Part shown: piece by piece, positions 8,903-18,548 of the stretch | Numbering within the stretch: position 1 is the first letter of the stretch | Layout of the letters: each line of letters begins with the position of its first letter | NCBI GenBank assembly: GCA_035222895.1 | Contig: JAVYIG010000311.1 | Span: 184,501-248,500 of the forward strand | Source of the DNA: Strongylocentrotus droebachiensis | Lineage: Eukaryota; Echinodermata; Echinoidea; Camarodonta; Strongylocentrotidae | Reading direction: 5' to 3' | Length of the DNA: 64,000 nucleotides | Notes under the pieces: model-generated | Seen by the model: the letters and a program-made list of their open reading frames with translations, nothing else | The model's database searches: none | What the model was told of the DNA's origin: nothing | Translations under genes and position numbers: made by a program

Positions 8903-9300
8903 CTGGACGAGCTGTATATCAAGAATTTTCTTTCTCTTCATGTCCATGAAGCGGTAACTGACGTATTTGGCGCTATGGCCTGGAGATTCTGCATGACCAT
9001 CACCTCCGATGACAAACTTCTCATCTTCTGGAAGATGGTTGACTAAATAGCCTGTGCTCGCGTTCAAATATGTGAATGGTGGCTGGCTGCAGATAGTTCG
9101 TTTGGTGCTCCAGAAATGTTCTATTAGAGATGACCTTCAGGTTTATTTGGTTCAGAACCCTGAGCACCTTGGTTGGGCTGGCCCCTCCATACAGTATAGA
9201 CATAGACAGTAGCAAATTTCCAGCATTTAAGTTCCCAATCTTCGGCTGACTATACCACTCCCAGATATTATGGCAACTGTGGCAGGTCACTCTGACTTTC
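8903..9300 (-). pseudogene. SPG-HSAKYG (Kolobok-like) DDE transposase exon
   Basis: The minus strand reads VTCHSCHNIWEWYSQPKIGN, AGNLLLSMSILYGGASPTKV, ISNRTFLEHQTNYLQPATI, then after a 1-base frame change near 9040 EDEKFVIGGDGHAESPGHSA and KYVSYRFMDMKRKKILDIQL, ending at a GTGAGA donor (8897-8902). The GDGxxxSPGHSAKYG block, with its conserved acidic residue, marks a family of animal cut-and-paste transposases that I place near Kolobok; the family name is an inference. The splice site after LVQ is in the same place in the related exon at 18832-18919. The frameshift makes this copy inactive. Confidence 0.62.
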
Positions 9301-9512
9301 AGTTGTTTCATTTTTCTCTTAATTATTTGGTCCTCCGTTCTTCGAAAGCCACTTTCTTTCATTAATTGACTTATCTTACAAAACACTGTTTTATTCCGTA
9401 CTGTCCCATCCATCTGCTCTTGGATTTTTTTTCTCGCCAAATATACCTTCATTATCATTATTGTGAACATAAGATTATGGACGGTGCTAACATTATTTCT
9501 ACATTGTTGCAT
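9300..9512 (-). pseudogene. Myb/SANT-like fragment fused to transposase, copy 5
   Basis: MDGTVRNKTVFCKISQLMKE followed by SGFRRTEDQIIKRKMKQLK, the second half of the Myb/SANT-like domain, runs in frame straight into the transposase zinc-pair region at about 9298 (LKVRVTCHSC). In the other copies in this window that position leads to FRKTEDNN. The join is therefore a fusion of two gene families, or an exon skip captured in DNA. Confidence 0.55.
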
Positions 9513-9519
9513 GAAGATA

Positions 9520-9897
9520 TGCCCGCCCGCTCTCCTTCCTCCACTCCATCTCTATTTCCTCATACATGAACATCAGGTAAAACAAAAAAATTAATTGATT
9601 TCTTTTTTGTACCTACCCGTAATCGTTCTGTGGTTCGTCTCAGAAGAAGATCAGAGCACTCATACTCATCAGCACATCCCTGGACCAAAGAGATTGATTC
9701 ACGACGTTGATCTATCAAACCCTGACACGACAGAGAAATTTAACTCCTCTCCTCCCCCCTCTCTTCCTTCCTCTGCCACTCCCCCCTCCTCCTACCCGAC
9801 CATAACTGCTCTTCCCACCGACCTCCGACCTCCATTGCCATAAGTGCCGCCAATTCTGCTTCCTCAGCGAGGTGGAGCATGATATTATGGTGCTGTC
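9520..9897. other. Spacer without a recognisable gene
   Basis: Contains CT-rich stretches and a glutamate/arginine-rich minus frame (9940-9740) that looks like low-complexity reading of a purine-rich strand. Nothing here can be assigned. Confidence 0.3.
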
Positions 9898-9969
9898 TCA
9901 GCCCCATTTCTTCTCTTCTGTGGTTCCTCTCCTCCTCCATATAAGCTCTATCCCTTTCACCTGTTTAAC

Positions 9970-10131
9970 AACAAAATTGTACAAGAAAACTTCCATCAGA
10001 TTCACTGGCACACCTTCGGAAGGAGTGCATGTGTCTCCTTCACATCTTGTCCGATGCCTCCAGAAATATTCGGAACTATAAAAGCCCTTGCATGACCGAC
10101 ACATCTTCAGATTGCTTTGTACTTTCCCCAT
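9970..10131 (-). pseudogene. C2HC-type zinc-finger fragment
   Basis: From 10131 the minus strand reads LKMCRSCKGFYSSEYFWRHR followed by TRCEGD. The spacing C-x2-C-x11-H-x4-C matches the small zinc motif that starts several large families of repeat-associated proteins in fish and marine invertebrates. The following TPSEGVPVN is usual for that family too. A single exon-sized piece; the rest is not nearby. Confidence 0.45.
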
Positions 10132-10134
10132 TTT

Positions 10135-10570
10135 GGTAGCTTTTTTCGATGGTACGTAGGATTATACTCCATCATATGCTGTGCATTAACTCTGAAGATC
10201 CATTCTTTCCTAAACTTGGAGAAAGCACTATCTCTTTCCCGCTTTCCAAGATGCAATCGTCAAAATATCACATTATATAAAAAAAAACACAGGCCAGGAC
10301 CAAGAGTTACGTACCAGAACATATAATGACAAGTGCGGGTCTATGGCAGCTGTACGTTGTACGTAGCCTACTCATCTGGGGTAGTCACAAAGCTTCAATG
10401 AAACTATATCAATCCCGAAAACCGAGGTTAATAATCCATAAAATCGTCCAGAATGTAACAAAATGTGCACTTGAAGATATAAAGTCAAAGATAAGTCCAG
10501 TAAAGCTAGTGATGGTATCACGTTCTACGTATACGGCCCAAGTGATCTTTGTTAGTCGTGAAATAAAGGT
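10135..10570. other. Spacer, no gene seen
   Basis: No ORF with recognisable motifs on either strand; short A-runs at 10275-10290. Confidence 0.3.
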
Positions 10571-10577
10571 GAAATAA

Positions 10578-10985
10578 CTAGTAGCTGCAGAATCGTGTTG
10601 AATAACTGAATTCTGTGAGACAAGGTTGAATACCCTTGCTATTAAAATCAGGGCGATCAGATGGTGCTGTCCTGGCAGGTTTTCCTGTACAGTGTACTTC
10701 TCTCCATTTAGTATTACATGTGAATGTCAGAAACAGATCTGTTTTGTCGTATTTTGATACAATGGCCATCGCGTCTTGAAAGTGTTGCTGCATATCTCTT
10801 GGGCTTCCTTGAAAAGTTGATGGAAGAATCACCACAGTGACCTTTCCAACAGCAACATTCCTTGTTGATTGGTTGTGGATGTGATCCATCAAACCCTTGA
10901 CTTGTACTTTTCTACACGCAAGTTTGTCTGATTGTTTCTGATGTAATTTAATCTGCTGGCTTCAGTCTTTACATAGGCATTGACT
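10578..10985 (-). mobile_element. Helitron replicase (Rep domain) fragment
   Basis: The minus strand from 10985 reads RLNYIRNNQTNLRVEKYK, then after a 4-base insertion GLMDHIHNQS, VTVVILPSTFQGSPRDMQQ, HFQDAMAIVSKYDKTDLFLT and FTCNTKWREV. This is the Helitron-like N-terminal region just before the HUH nickase site of rolling-circle transposons. The sequence degenerates after SDRPDFN at about 10630, so neither the HUH motif proper nor the Pif1-type helicase remains. Helitrons are known to capture and shuffle exons, which is relevant to the permuted and fused exons nearby. Confidence 0.82.
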
Positions 10986-11066
10986 ATCTATGTTCTTTTG
11001 GAATAATTGTCCGCTTCGGTGCAAGGGACTGAATTCCTCCCTTATAGCTAGACGATATGAATAGAA

Positions 11067-11835
11067 GGGCCATTCCATGAGAAGAAGGACATGACATCAA
11101 AAAAAGAAATGTACCTCTTATGTTAATTCTTTGATTTATCACTAACCTTATGCCATGGATGTTCATAAAACATTAGGGCCTTTCAAATTCAATACAATTT
11201 TTTTTTCATTTTTGTTGATTTCCTAAGATCTCAAACTATCATCAGAAACGTACATGTGGGACTGTAGCTGAAAAAAAAACAATTTATTGCAGATTACACA
11301 GGATTCTTGTAATATTTTTTCCTGAAAATTTCGCTAAATGGAAAAAGATGAATATATTTCCATATTCTAAGGGGTCCTGTGATATTTAATCTATTACATA
11401 GGGGTGAAAATGGCCTCCGGACAAAATGTAACGCGAGTTACCGTAACGTGAGTTACCGACATATTTGCTTCCTGCATTTTACTAGTCCATTGTTTCTTAT
11501 CTTTAATATTGTGATCTTATACTAGTAAGTCACAACCTACTATCAAATTAAAGTAGGAAAGATTTTGTCAAGATTGTCTAGTATGAGGAGAAAAGAGGGT
11601 CTCGTAGAATTGACCATGTCCTTTTTTTGTAACGCGAGTTACCGAAATTCAATAATCCAAGAATCTAAAAATGTTTGTTCTTCAATTTTCTTTTTTGTTT
11701 CATTCAGTTGTTCTATATCTACCCTGTCCACGTTTGAAAAAAGTATCTTGTAGATCCTAGCAGTTCTAAAGATATAGGCACATTATCGTGTCAATGTACA
11801 CATTAAGTGTAACGCGAGTTACCATGGAATGGCCC
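11067..11835. mobile_element. 769-bp TIR element with repeated GTAACGCGAGTTAC motif
   Basis: It begins GGGCCATTCCATG at 11067 and ends with the exact reverse complement CATGGAATGGCCC at 11823-11835. AGAA flanks both ends (11063-11066 and 11836-11839), consistent with a 4-bp target duplication. Inside, the near-palindrome GTAACGCGAGTTAC occurs at 11428, 11629 and 11809 and with one change at 11443. The last copy abuts the right TIR. No transposase is encoded, so the element is non-autonomous; its superfamily is not evident. Confidence 0.72.
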
Positions 11836-11963
11836 AGAACTGAAGCGTAGTGATTTTATTTCTTTTTCTTGAAGCATGCTGTTCTTGGTGTTTTTCATTC
11901 ACCACCCATCCCAGATTCCCTCTTGGGAACAATATGGGATATATCATGGGGTCAACATTTAAT

Positions 11964-12100
11964 GACAAGATTCAAGATGCAAGATTCAAGATGCAAGATT
12001 CAAGATAATTTATTGTCATGTAAAAAATACATAAAATTTGACTTTGGATAATTAAAGATCATATACATGTACATAATTAATAAAGAACAAAAAAAAACGA
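11964..12100 (-). mobile_element. Retroposon 3' tail with a 15-bp satellite
   Basis: On the minus strand CATGACAATAAATTATCTTG is followed by about three head-to-tail copies of a CTTGAATCTTGCAT unit (11964-12010), the form of the 3' end of a non-LTR element or SINE. The 5' extent is unclear. A 120-codon minus frame beside it (12441-12052) shows no known motif. Confidence 0.45.
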
Positions 12101-12493
12101 AACTTTGTGCAGGTGCAAAAGAGTCTGTGGTCGCCACAGTTTAGCGCCCTCATCTTTGACATGGATGACATTTTTTTGTAGTGGTTTGTCTCTAGGATAT
12201 ACTGCTGCATGTATGTCTCGCTTCTCTGGTGGCATACCATCTTCACCAACAAACACAGCAGCCACTTCATCACTTGTATCGCTTTTGATCTGCCCCTCTC
12301 TTGAACATCATTGTCACTGCGGGGGGAATGACGACTAGGACTTAGATTTGCGCTCTTTAGAGTCAAACAATCCAAGCTTGGCAAGGATTTAGATTTAAAA
12401 GGTGTTGCCAATTTAACTTTGTTGTCATTTACTTTTCCCATGTCAGCTTCTCAGATGCATCACAATCACCTGGCGCTTGAAGCTCTGCTTCTG

Positions 12494-12946
12494 TTAATGA
12501 TCCATCAAGTTCTGAGAACTGGATGCAAGGTGATGAAATAACCGAAGTCTTGATGCCACCACGATCATGGCCGAGGGTATGACCACTACGATGGCGATAT
12601 TCCCTCGTCTTTGGAGTCTGTTGTAGTGACGTAATGGTGTCGCCAAGATCTTGACGAAAACAAAGGCAAGTACGCCAGAAGTGACCGCGACTATGACATT
12701 TGAAGTGGTAATGAGAATGTCCAATACGTTCATTACGACTGCAGTGGCGAACTCTGAGTAAGCCAGGTTGATGTCAAGGGTGAAACCGAAACTCAGAAGT
12801 CCTGCCAGACATAGCGACAGTCAAGCGAGACATTCACGTTCGATTATATCTTGTGCGGAGGTTTTGATGGGTCGAGGGGTAAGGGGATATACCACTTTAG
12901 CATCTCCTGAAGGTGTGGTCACAATAGTGCTAGATGTAGTGGCCAT
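12494..12946 (-). pseudogene. Small membrane-protein ORF with one in-frame UGA
   Basis: From ATG at 12944-12946 the frame runs 151 codons to TAA at 12494-12496, broken only by TGA at codon 42 (12821-12823). The first part is polar (SSTIVTTPSGDAKVVYPLTP). After the TGA come two likely membrane segments: LSLCLAGLLSFGFTLDINLA, and the pair VVMNVLDILITTSNVIVAV with SGVLAFVFVKIL. A basic loop (HYNRLQRR) and another hydrophobic stretch follow. No intron is needed, which suits a retrocopied gene. I do not recognise the family. The UGA most simply marks a young pseudogene; no SECIS-type element was identified. Confidence 0.45.
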
Positions 12947-12949
12947 CTA

Positions 12950-13190
12950 GTAATCAAGCTGGCGGTGCAGGATTGACAAAGGCATCAGGCGTCTCCAAAG
13001 AATGGACACAAAAATTCAAGAATTTTACAGGTACAGTGATATTTCCGTTTGCCATGAAGAACAAAACTCACCAAATCCATGCCCCTGACAAACACTGTCC
13101 ATTACCTTCAAATCAAACCATGTATTTATCTCTTTCCTCTGGCACAGCCAGCTTTCTTTGTATAATTTCTGTATTCATGATTTAATAAAA
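12950..13190. other. Spacer, no gene seen
   Basis: Short frames on both strands have no recognisable motif. Confidence 0.3.
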
Positions 13191-13195
13191 TGCAA

Positions 13196-14153
13196 TTAGT
13201 AAAATCTCTTCTTACTCGCTTTCCTGCTAGGATCTCTCCTTTTACTGTCAACCACACTTCTGCTTGTACTTTTGTTGCAACGCGATGTCCCCTCATTTGC
13301 CTCCTCCCCTTCATCTCCACTTTTCTTTTGTAGAATTTTTTCTTTTTCTAGACATTCTTGTGAGTTCAAAGGGGGCAGTGATGAAAGCAGACTCCTGGAC
13401 CCTCTCTTATCGTGCTTGTTGTTCTCTTGATGTTGATATTGTAAGTGGGTCCCTCTCTGATGTGGCAGTACCAGTGTACCAATGTGCGTGGAGCTCTCTA
13501 ATCTGAACTCTGCCAATCTGGGGCCATTCTTGATGGTATTGATCCAGATAGAACGCCACCATGTTTCCCTCTGCTGTCAAAACGATCATTTTTCCATCGT
13601 TCTGGTCTTGTTTCCTCATCGAATGACAATTTGGTATTATAAGCAGAAACTTGAATCGGTTCTTGGCCATTGTAGCACCAAAAACCGGATGACCAACTGG
13701 ATCGCCAAAGAGCCATTTGACGTCCAGCAGATTCTGACCGAGCATGCCTCTGTAGTAGAGCATGCCCAGCAGTGCTCTTATTTCCGTTGCTGATGCTTCA
13801 CGACGGTGCGCAGTCTTGTCCGAGTTGCATATTTCTGGGGTCAAATTGGCAAGGGTCTTGTTTATCTTTCTGTTCATGTTGGTCAAAACAACAGCAAGCA
13901 TGTCATCAGAGTAGAAGCACCCCCAGGCTTTCACAGGAGTATCTGCACGTCTTGCTCGAACCTGGGACCTCTGGGGTATTTCGTCAGATGAAGGCACCGG
14001 TGGGGGGATAGTGTCATTCTCTAACCGACGTGTCAGGAGTACTGAAAGGATGGCTGACTTCCATAGTGTTGAAAGCCTCTCAATCATGGCGTCGATAAAA
14101 TCTCCATCTTTATCTACCCGTTCCACATATATTTGCCAGAGCATGTCTTCCAT
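13196..14153 (-). pseudogene. piggyBac-type transposase N-terminal part with a foreign C-terminus
   Basis: From 14153 the minus strand reads KAWGCFYSDDMLAVVLTNMN, SATEIRALLGMLYYRGMLGQ, VKWLFGDPVGHPVFGATMA and KNRFKFLL, the N-terminal region of piggyBac transposases. The next block LSFDEETRPERWKNDRF lies in another frame (13716-13630). After it, instead of the DDD catalytic core, the sequence turns into EGNMVAFYLDQYHQEWPQIG, LHAHWYTGTATSERDPL and then VQESAFITAPFELTR, a module seen at the C-terminus of other repeat-associated proteins. The catalytic core is therefore missing. The ORF begins at ATG 14153 after a pyrimidine tract. Confidence 0.7.
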
Positions 14154-14276
14154 TTAGTACAAACTTATAACAATAGAGTTTATACATGTACCTGAGGATA
14201 AGTTTGATGATAATGGCTTCTGAGATCTCATGTCCATATAACACTTGTGTACGTTAAGTTGTGACGGTCCGTTGCC

Positions 14277-15152
14277 TCAACCGCTGTCCAATGAAGGCCC
14301 CACTCCTCCTCCTCGTCCTCTTCCCACGCTGCCTCCTCTACCTCGTCCATACGTTAATCCTCGATCTCGTCGATCTCCTCGTCCTCTTCCCACGCTGCCT
14401 CCTCTACCTCGTCCATACGTTGAACCTCGATCTCCTCGATCTCCTCGTCCTCTTCCCATGCTGCCTCCTCTACCTCGTCCATACGTTGAACCTCGATCTC
14501 GTCGATCTCCTCGTCCTCTTCCCATGCTGCCTCCTCTACCTCGTCCATACTGTACGTTGAACCTCGATCTCGTCGATCTCCTCGTCCTCTTCCCATGCTG
14601 CCTCCTCTACCTCGTCCATACGTTGAACCTCGATCTCCTCGTCCTCTTCCCACGCTGCCTCCTCTACCTCGTCCATACGTTGAACCTCGATCTCCTCGAT
14701 CTCCTCGTCCTCTTCCCATGCTGCCTCCTCTACCTCGTCCATACGTTGAACCTCGATCTCGTCGATCTCGTCGTCCTCTTCCCACGCTGCCTCCTCTACC
14801 TCGTCCATACGTTGCACCTCGATCTCGTTGAATCCCTCCTCCACCACCACTTCTACCTCTTCAAGGAGAGTGGCGTACGACCGAATGGCACGGGACTCGT
14901 GCTCCCTCCCCCAATTCAGTGCCGGTGCGTTGATGGGTTCTGGATGTGGAATGCAGATCTTTTTGATAAGTGATGGTGCTGGGATGAAGGACTCGTGCTC
15001 CCTGCTTGGTGTGCAGTGGATCCAGTGATGCGACCTGCTCGTTGATCATGCCAGATGAGTGATGATGACTGTGCCTGTGATTTCCTTCCAATAATGGCAA
15101 GAATTTGTTCATCCTGACTGCTCATCATGTGGACGGGTCCTCCTCCACCTGA
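14277..15152 (-). pseudogene. YqaJ-type exonuclease fragment interrupted by an acidic repeat
   Basis: After an acceptor-like TTTCAG (15153-15158) the minus strand reads EQILAIIGRKSQAQSSSLIW, HDQRAGRITGSTAHQ and, after a frame change near 15000, PAPSLIKKICIPHPEPINAP, ALNWGREHESRAIRSYATLL and EEVEVVVEEGFNEIEVQRMD. The first blocks match the YqaJ/lambda-exonuclease-like recombinase domain (conserved SxxWxxxRxGRITAS and ALxWGxxxE) carried by many aquatic-animal transposons. The E of WGREHE is a metal-binding position of this fold. Downstream, where the GxxxxPDG block should come, the reading frame instead enters a 66-bp minisatellite encoding an acidic repeat. The catalytic DxE-K part is absent. 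Confidence 0.68.
14300..14832 (-). repeat. 66-bp minisatellite encoding a 22-residue acidic repeat
   Basis: About eight units of 54-66 bp. In the minus frame that follows the nuclease, one unit reads MDEVEEAAWEEDEEI plus EEIEVQR. Units at about 14650 and 14330-14350 are shorter, and five extra bases (about 14550-14556) shift the frame. Since most units are multiples of three and stop-free, other frames also stay open: plus-strand RPYVEPRSPRSPRPLP and minus-strand GRGRGDRRDRGSTYGRG. These are shadows. Expansion inside a nuclease ORF is unusual. Confidence 0.8.
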
Positions 15153-15247
15153 AAAATGTAGAAAGAGGCAAAACAAATTATTAGGTTGGATTTTGTAAAA
15201 TTGTGTAACTGTATTTCAAATACAATGGCAGTAGAATGAGTGTGTAG

Positions 15248-15523
15248 ACTGGTCGATGATTTAGAGCTGTGCGTCAATGATGGGAAGTGAAGAAAAGATG
15301 CGGTCGCAGACTGAAGACATATCTTGGGTCCTGAGTGAAATGTTGTTGGCGTCATAGAGTTTACGGAGTGTAGGTGGTAGTGTAGACTGGTCGATGAACT
15401 TGAGCTGTGCGTCAGTGATGGAAAGTGAAGAAAAGGTGCGGTCGCAGACTGAAGACATATCTTGGGTCCTGAGTGAAATGTTGTTGGCGTCATAGAGTTT
15501 ACGGAGTGTAGGTGGTAGTGATG
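15248..15523 (-). repeat. 138-bp tandem duplication of a coding-looking unit
   Basis: Two adjacent copies with period 138 bp (46 codons), starting at 15248 and 15386 and differing at only a few bases. On the minus strand each reads MSSVCDRTFSSLSITDAQLK, FIDQSTLPP and TLRKLYDANNISLRTQD in frame, so the duplication doubles a 46-residue segment without breaking frame. The protein is not recognised. Confidence 0.65.
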
Positions 15524-15889
15524 GCTTCTCGGGTGCAGTACAGATGGGATGAAGTTGGAGTACTCATCATGGTCAATAATGCATTCGTCAATCAAGGAAT
15601 CATAGTATCCATCATCTCAGAGAAATTGGTCAAATCCAAACTCTACACTGTACATGTGGGGCTAGAGTGCCCAAGTCTGCAAAGTACCCTTGTCTGCGCA
15701 CATGCGTGACTGCACGATTCCTTACTAGTGACCTACCATGACACCTTTGACTTTCAAAGTGATAAAAGAAAAAGATGACATCCAACTCCGCTTAAATGGA
15801 AGCAGCATGCACTTGAAGAAAAAACTAGGCCTAGGCCTAGTCAATTACTTATGGTAGCCTAATAATACTAGCCTTATTTCGCTAAAAAA

Positions 15890-16250
15890 TTAAACCTTAC
15901 TGTATGCAAGCAACGTGGCTGGTGCCGACTCTTCGCTCTTCTTCCAATAAAAATTGAACACTTGGCCGATTTTGTCCTGCAGCTGCCCGTCCTCTTCCCG
16001 GTTAAGATCGTGCAGACACTTTTTCATCGGGAGTACGTTCCAGGAGTCTCCGTCAACCCACTTCACCAGGACGTACCCAGCAGTACTCGGTATATCATGG
16101 GTCGATCCTTGCCATCTTGCAACCACATTGGTGATCTTGTACTTTGTGTTACACATCAGTTGCACATTTATGCTCTTCTGCCTTTTTCTATTCACATACA
16201 CGTTTGCATCGTCTCCGTATCTAATTATCTATCTATGAATAGAGAACCAC
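15890..16250 (-). pseudogene. Harbinger DDE fragment fused in frame to an unrelated exon
   Basis: From 16201 the minus frame reads VNRKRQKSINVQLMCNTKY and KITNVVARWQGSTHDI, the HARBI1/DDE_Tnp_4 block with the second catalytic aspartate in STHD. At about 16095 it continues without a stop into GYVLVKWVDGDSWNVLPMKK and GQVFNFYWKKSEESAPATLL. That segment resembles the single-domain start (tryptophan-rich, ALVRW-like) of BEN-type proteins. Neither half is complete. Two families have been joined, and the downstream stop is at 15890. Confidence 0.65.
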
Positions 16251-16464
16251 TTTGTGTTTCGCTTTCCTTGACCCTCTTATATGCTTTCTCAAAATAGGTC
16301 ATCATCTCTTTGTGCTCCTTCCCGGAGTTCATCTGAGCCTTCTTCTGATGATCTATGAGATCTTGCCTTGCTTTTCCAAACGCTGTAGCCGGTCTGCTCT
16401 TCTTATTAATCTTCTCCTTTCCTTTGGTCCCTCTCTTTACTCCTTTTGTAGATGGAGTATCTGA
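16215..16464 (-). pseudogene. Lys-rich helical exon, Myb/SANT-protein-like
   Basis: An acceptor-like TTTCAG (about 16461-16466) is followed by DTPSTKGVKRGTKGKEKINK, KSRPATAFGKARQDLIDHQK and KAQMNSGKEHKEMMTYFEKA. It has the composition of the linker and coiled coil of Myb/SANT-like transposon proteins but differs from the copies at 1-9 kb. Its downstream end merges with the Harbinger fragment. Confidence 0.4.
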
Positions 16465-16639
16465 AATGGGTTATAAAAATGATATAAAATAGATGACGCT
16501 TGCCTTAGGATGGGCATTGAAGAGCTCATCACAAAAAACATCTTTTAAGTAAATTTGTAAATAAAAATACAATTTTTACACAGAACTTGCTGAACATTAG
16601 GGTTTGTCATTGCTAGATGTAACATTTAAAAGATTGTTT

Positions 16640-17440
16640 CAAATTAAAAGAAAATAATACCTTATTAGTTGCTGGTTTTTCCTCTTCATATACATGTACA
16701 TGTAGTATTGTACCTCATCATCTGAGGGGGACACATATCTAAGTGGGCTTTTTTGTGTTCTTTTGGGTCCTTCTATGGTGCTTGTATTCATTCTACTCGT
16801 TCGTACCGTACAATGCAAATGAGACAATTATAATGCTACTTTAGTTTTAGTTTGAATTAAAATAGGTAAAACAAAATAATGTGGTGGAGTTACTTTTCTC
16901 CTAGAGTAGATATATATCTACAACGTCCCACCAATTTACTAAAGAAACGATTAAGTACTAAAAAGTACATGTAAGTTTCAATGCATAACTCACCAATAAG
17001 GGCTGTGGAACAAGTATTTCTTTCTCAATGGTACTACTGTTAGCACAGACCCTCTGAAACTGACTGGCAATTGGTTGAATCTTCTTTCGAGAACCATTGT
17101 TAACAACCAACTCAATGCAAATAAACTTACGCATTGGAATTTTGTCAAGGAGCTCCCCCTGAAGCCTCCTGTCAAACGCTTCTGATTCTTGTAGCTTCTT
17201 TTTTAGAATGACCTTTTCGGCCCTCAGACTTGCTACCACTTGTATCAAGTGGCTTTCTGAATTCAGCATCTTGTGGTTCTTGTGGTGTTTTTGGGCGTGG
17301 TGGTCGTGGGCATGTCGCAGTTGACATTTTCTGCTTTCTGGCCTCCATCTTTTCCTTTAGGATGGCATGAAGTGCTGTTCGTTTAACCGTTGTTTGTGCA
17401 ATCTGTATCGATACCAAAGGACAGAAACACACTTCACCAC
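16640..17440 (-). pseudogene. Exon fragments of an unrecognised charged protein
   Basis: Minus frames at 17432-17172 (TALHAILKEKMEARKQKMST, then PRPPRPKTPQEPQ), 17269-16958 (ASLRAEKVILKKKLQESEAF, then LQGELLDKIPMRKFICIELV) and 16800-16700 (TIEGPKRTQKSPLRYVSPSD) read like linker, coiled-coil and tail exons, with a frame change at about 17270. They lie upstream, in minus sense, of the KWVDGDSW exon, so they could be parts of one BEN-like gene. Not certain. Confidence 0.35.
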
Positions 17441-18084
17441 TCTATTCTTGGAAAAAAATCAGCTCTCTTGTACCAAAACTCAACTACCGTATCCCTCTGT
17501 CATCAAAATGAGAGATTACCTTTCGTATTGTCTATGCTAGGCTCACTTGTTTTGAGAGATGGGATGGAGTAGCAATATGGTCTATCATCTGTTCAATTCT
17601 TGCCATGATCTTCAAGCTCTTTGCTGGATCTTGCAAAATCAAATAAACAATATACATCTCAGAATGTATTTCATCCTCAAGTCTTCTTCTGTAGACTCAT
17701 GAACACTCGTGAGTATGGTGATGAGATTGTTTCCATGATATAATTTTCCTGAACTTCTTGGTGGAATAGACTATTTAAAACTATTACCAAATTCCGTCCG
17801 TCCGTCCATCCTTAACGCTTACAAAAATCGGACGACAACCATTCCATACTCTTCATACACTTATTTTTTTCATTTTTTTTATTTCTGCATTTTTCCAAAT
17901 AAAATATAACTGAATAACAAAGAACATATATTACAACATATACAACAAATAATTACTTCATGTCAAAATGTTTTTTTACATATGTACATATAATAACGAA
18001 ACATGATATTTCCATAACATATCATAAATTTAAAGTATTATCCGAACTATCTGTTGATGTCATGAGGACACATAGAGTATTGTA
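17441..18084. other. AT-rich spacer, no gene seen
   Basis: Contains a short CCGTCCGTCCGTCCATCC run at 17797 and long A/T-rich stretches; no ORF with motifs. Confidence 0.3.
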
Positions 18085-18548
18085 TTAGATACAAATACTA
18101 ATAACTCGGCCTATGAAAAAGGCCGAAAAAATAATAGCTGGACTTACTCTGATCTTCTTCTGCAGAGCTGCTGCCGCCGGCACATTGGCAATGTTTGTGC
18201 GATTTCCTCCCTCTTCGTCGGTCTCCACCGAAGAATCCAGTATCTTAGGCACCTTGAGCCTTTTTCCATGCTCCAGACGGCTTTTGATCTCTGCTCCCGA
18301 TTTCTGCAGAAAAAGTTCAACAAGATCAGCCTTCTTCGCAGAGGAGATACACTGTCGCAAATGATACAACTTCTGAAGTTGCATTTCTTTCACCCGCCGG
18401 CGTGAGGCTGACAAACGCATCTCTCTGAACTCTTCTTGGAAATCATACCTGAACTTCACACTGTTTGTGGAAGAGTTCTCATAGCGGAACTGACAGATTT
18501 TCATCCACTTTACAGGGGAACCTGTATCATCCTTCATGTTAGCCTTAA
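18085..18548 (-). pseudogene. C-terminal part of a GHTQME-family transposase-like protein, copy B
   Basis: The minus strand reads NMKDDTGSPVKWMKICQFRY, VKFRYDFQEEFREMRLS, then LYHLRQCISSAKKADLVELF and SGAEIKSRLEHGKRLKV. This is the C-terminal half of a widespread insect and invertebrate repeat protein in which isolated IS-AKKADL and a V-W-I block follow a GHTxMEGD motif. In copy A (18920-19360) the upstream GHTQMEGD block is present; here it is deleted and replaced by the SNEVKSSYY exon at 18549-18604. Its frame is open to about 18110. Confidence 0.6.

Noticed and set aside
12821-12823. Selenocysteine codon in the small membrane ORF
   Set aside because: No SECIS-like structure was identified downstream and no known selenoprotein motif is present; a nonsense mutation is simpler.
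14245-14973. A 242-codon plus-strand ORF rich in RPYVEPRSPR repeats
   Set aside because: It is the complement of the 66-bp minisatellite, which is stop-free in several frames; the minus frame continues a nuclease domain and is the better reading.
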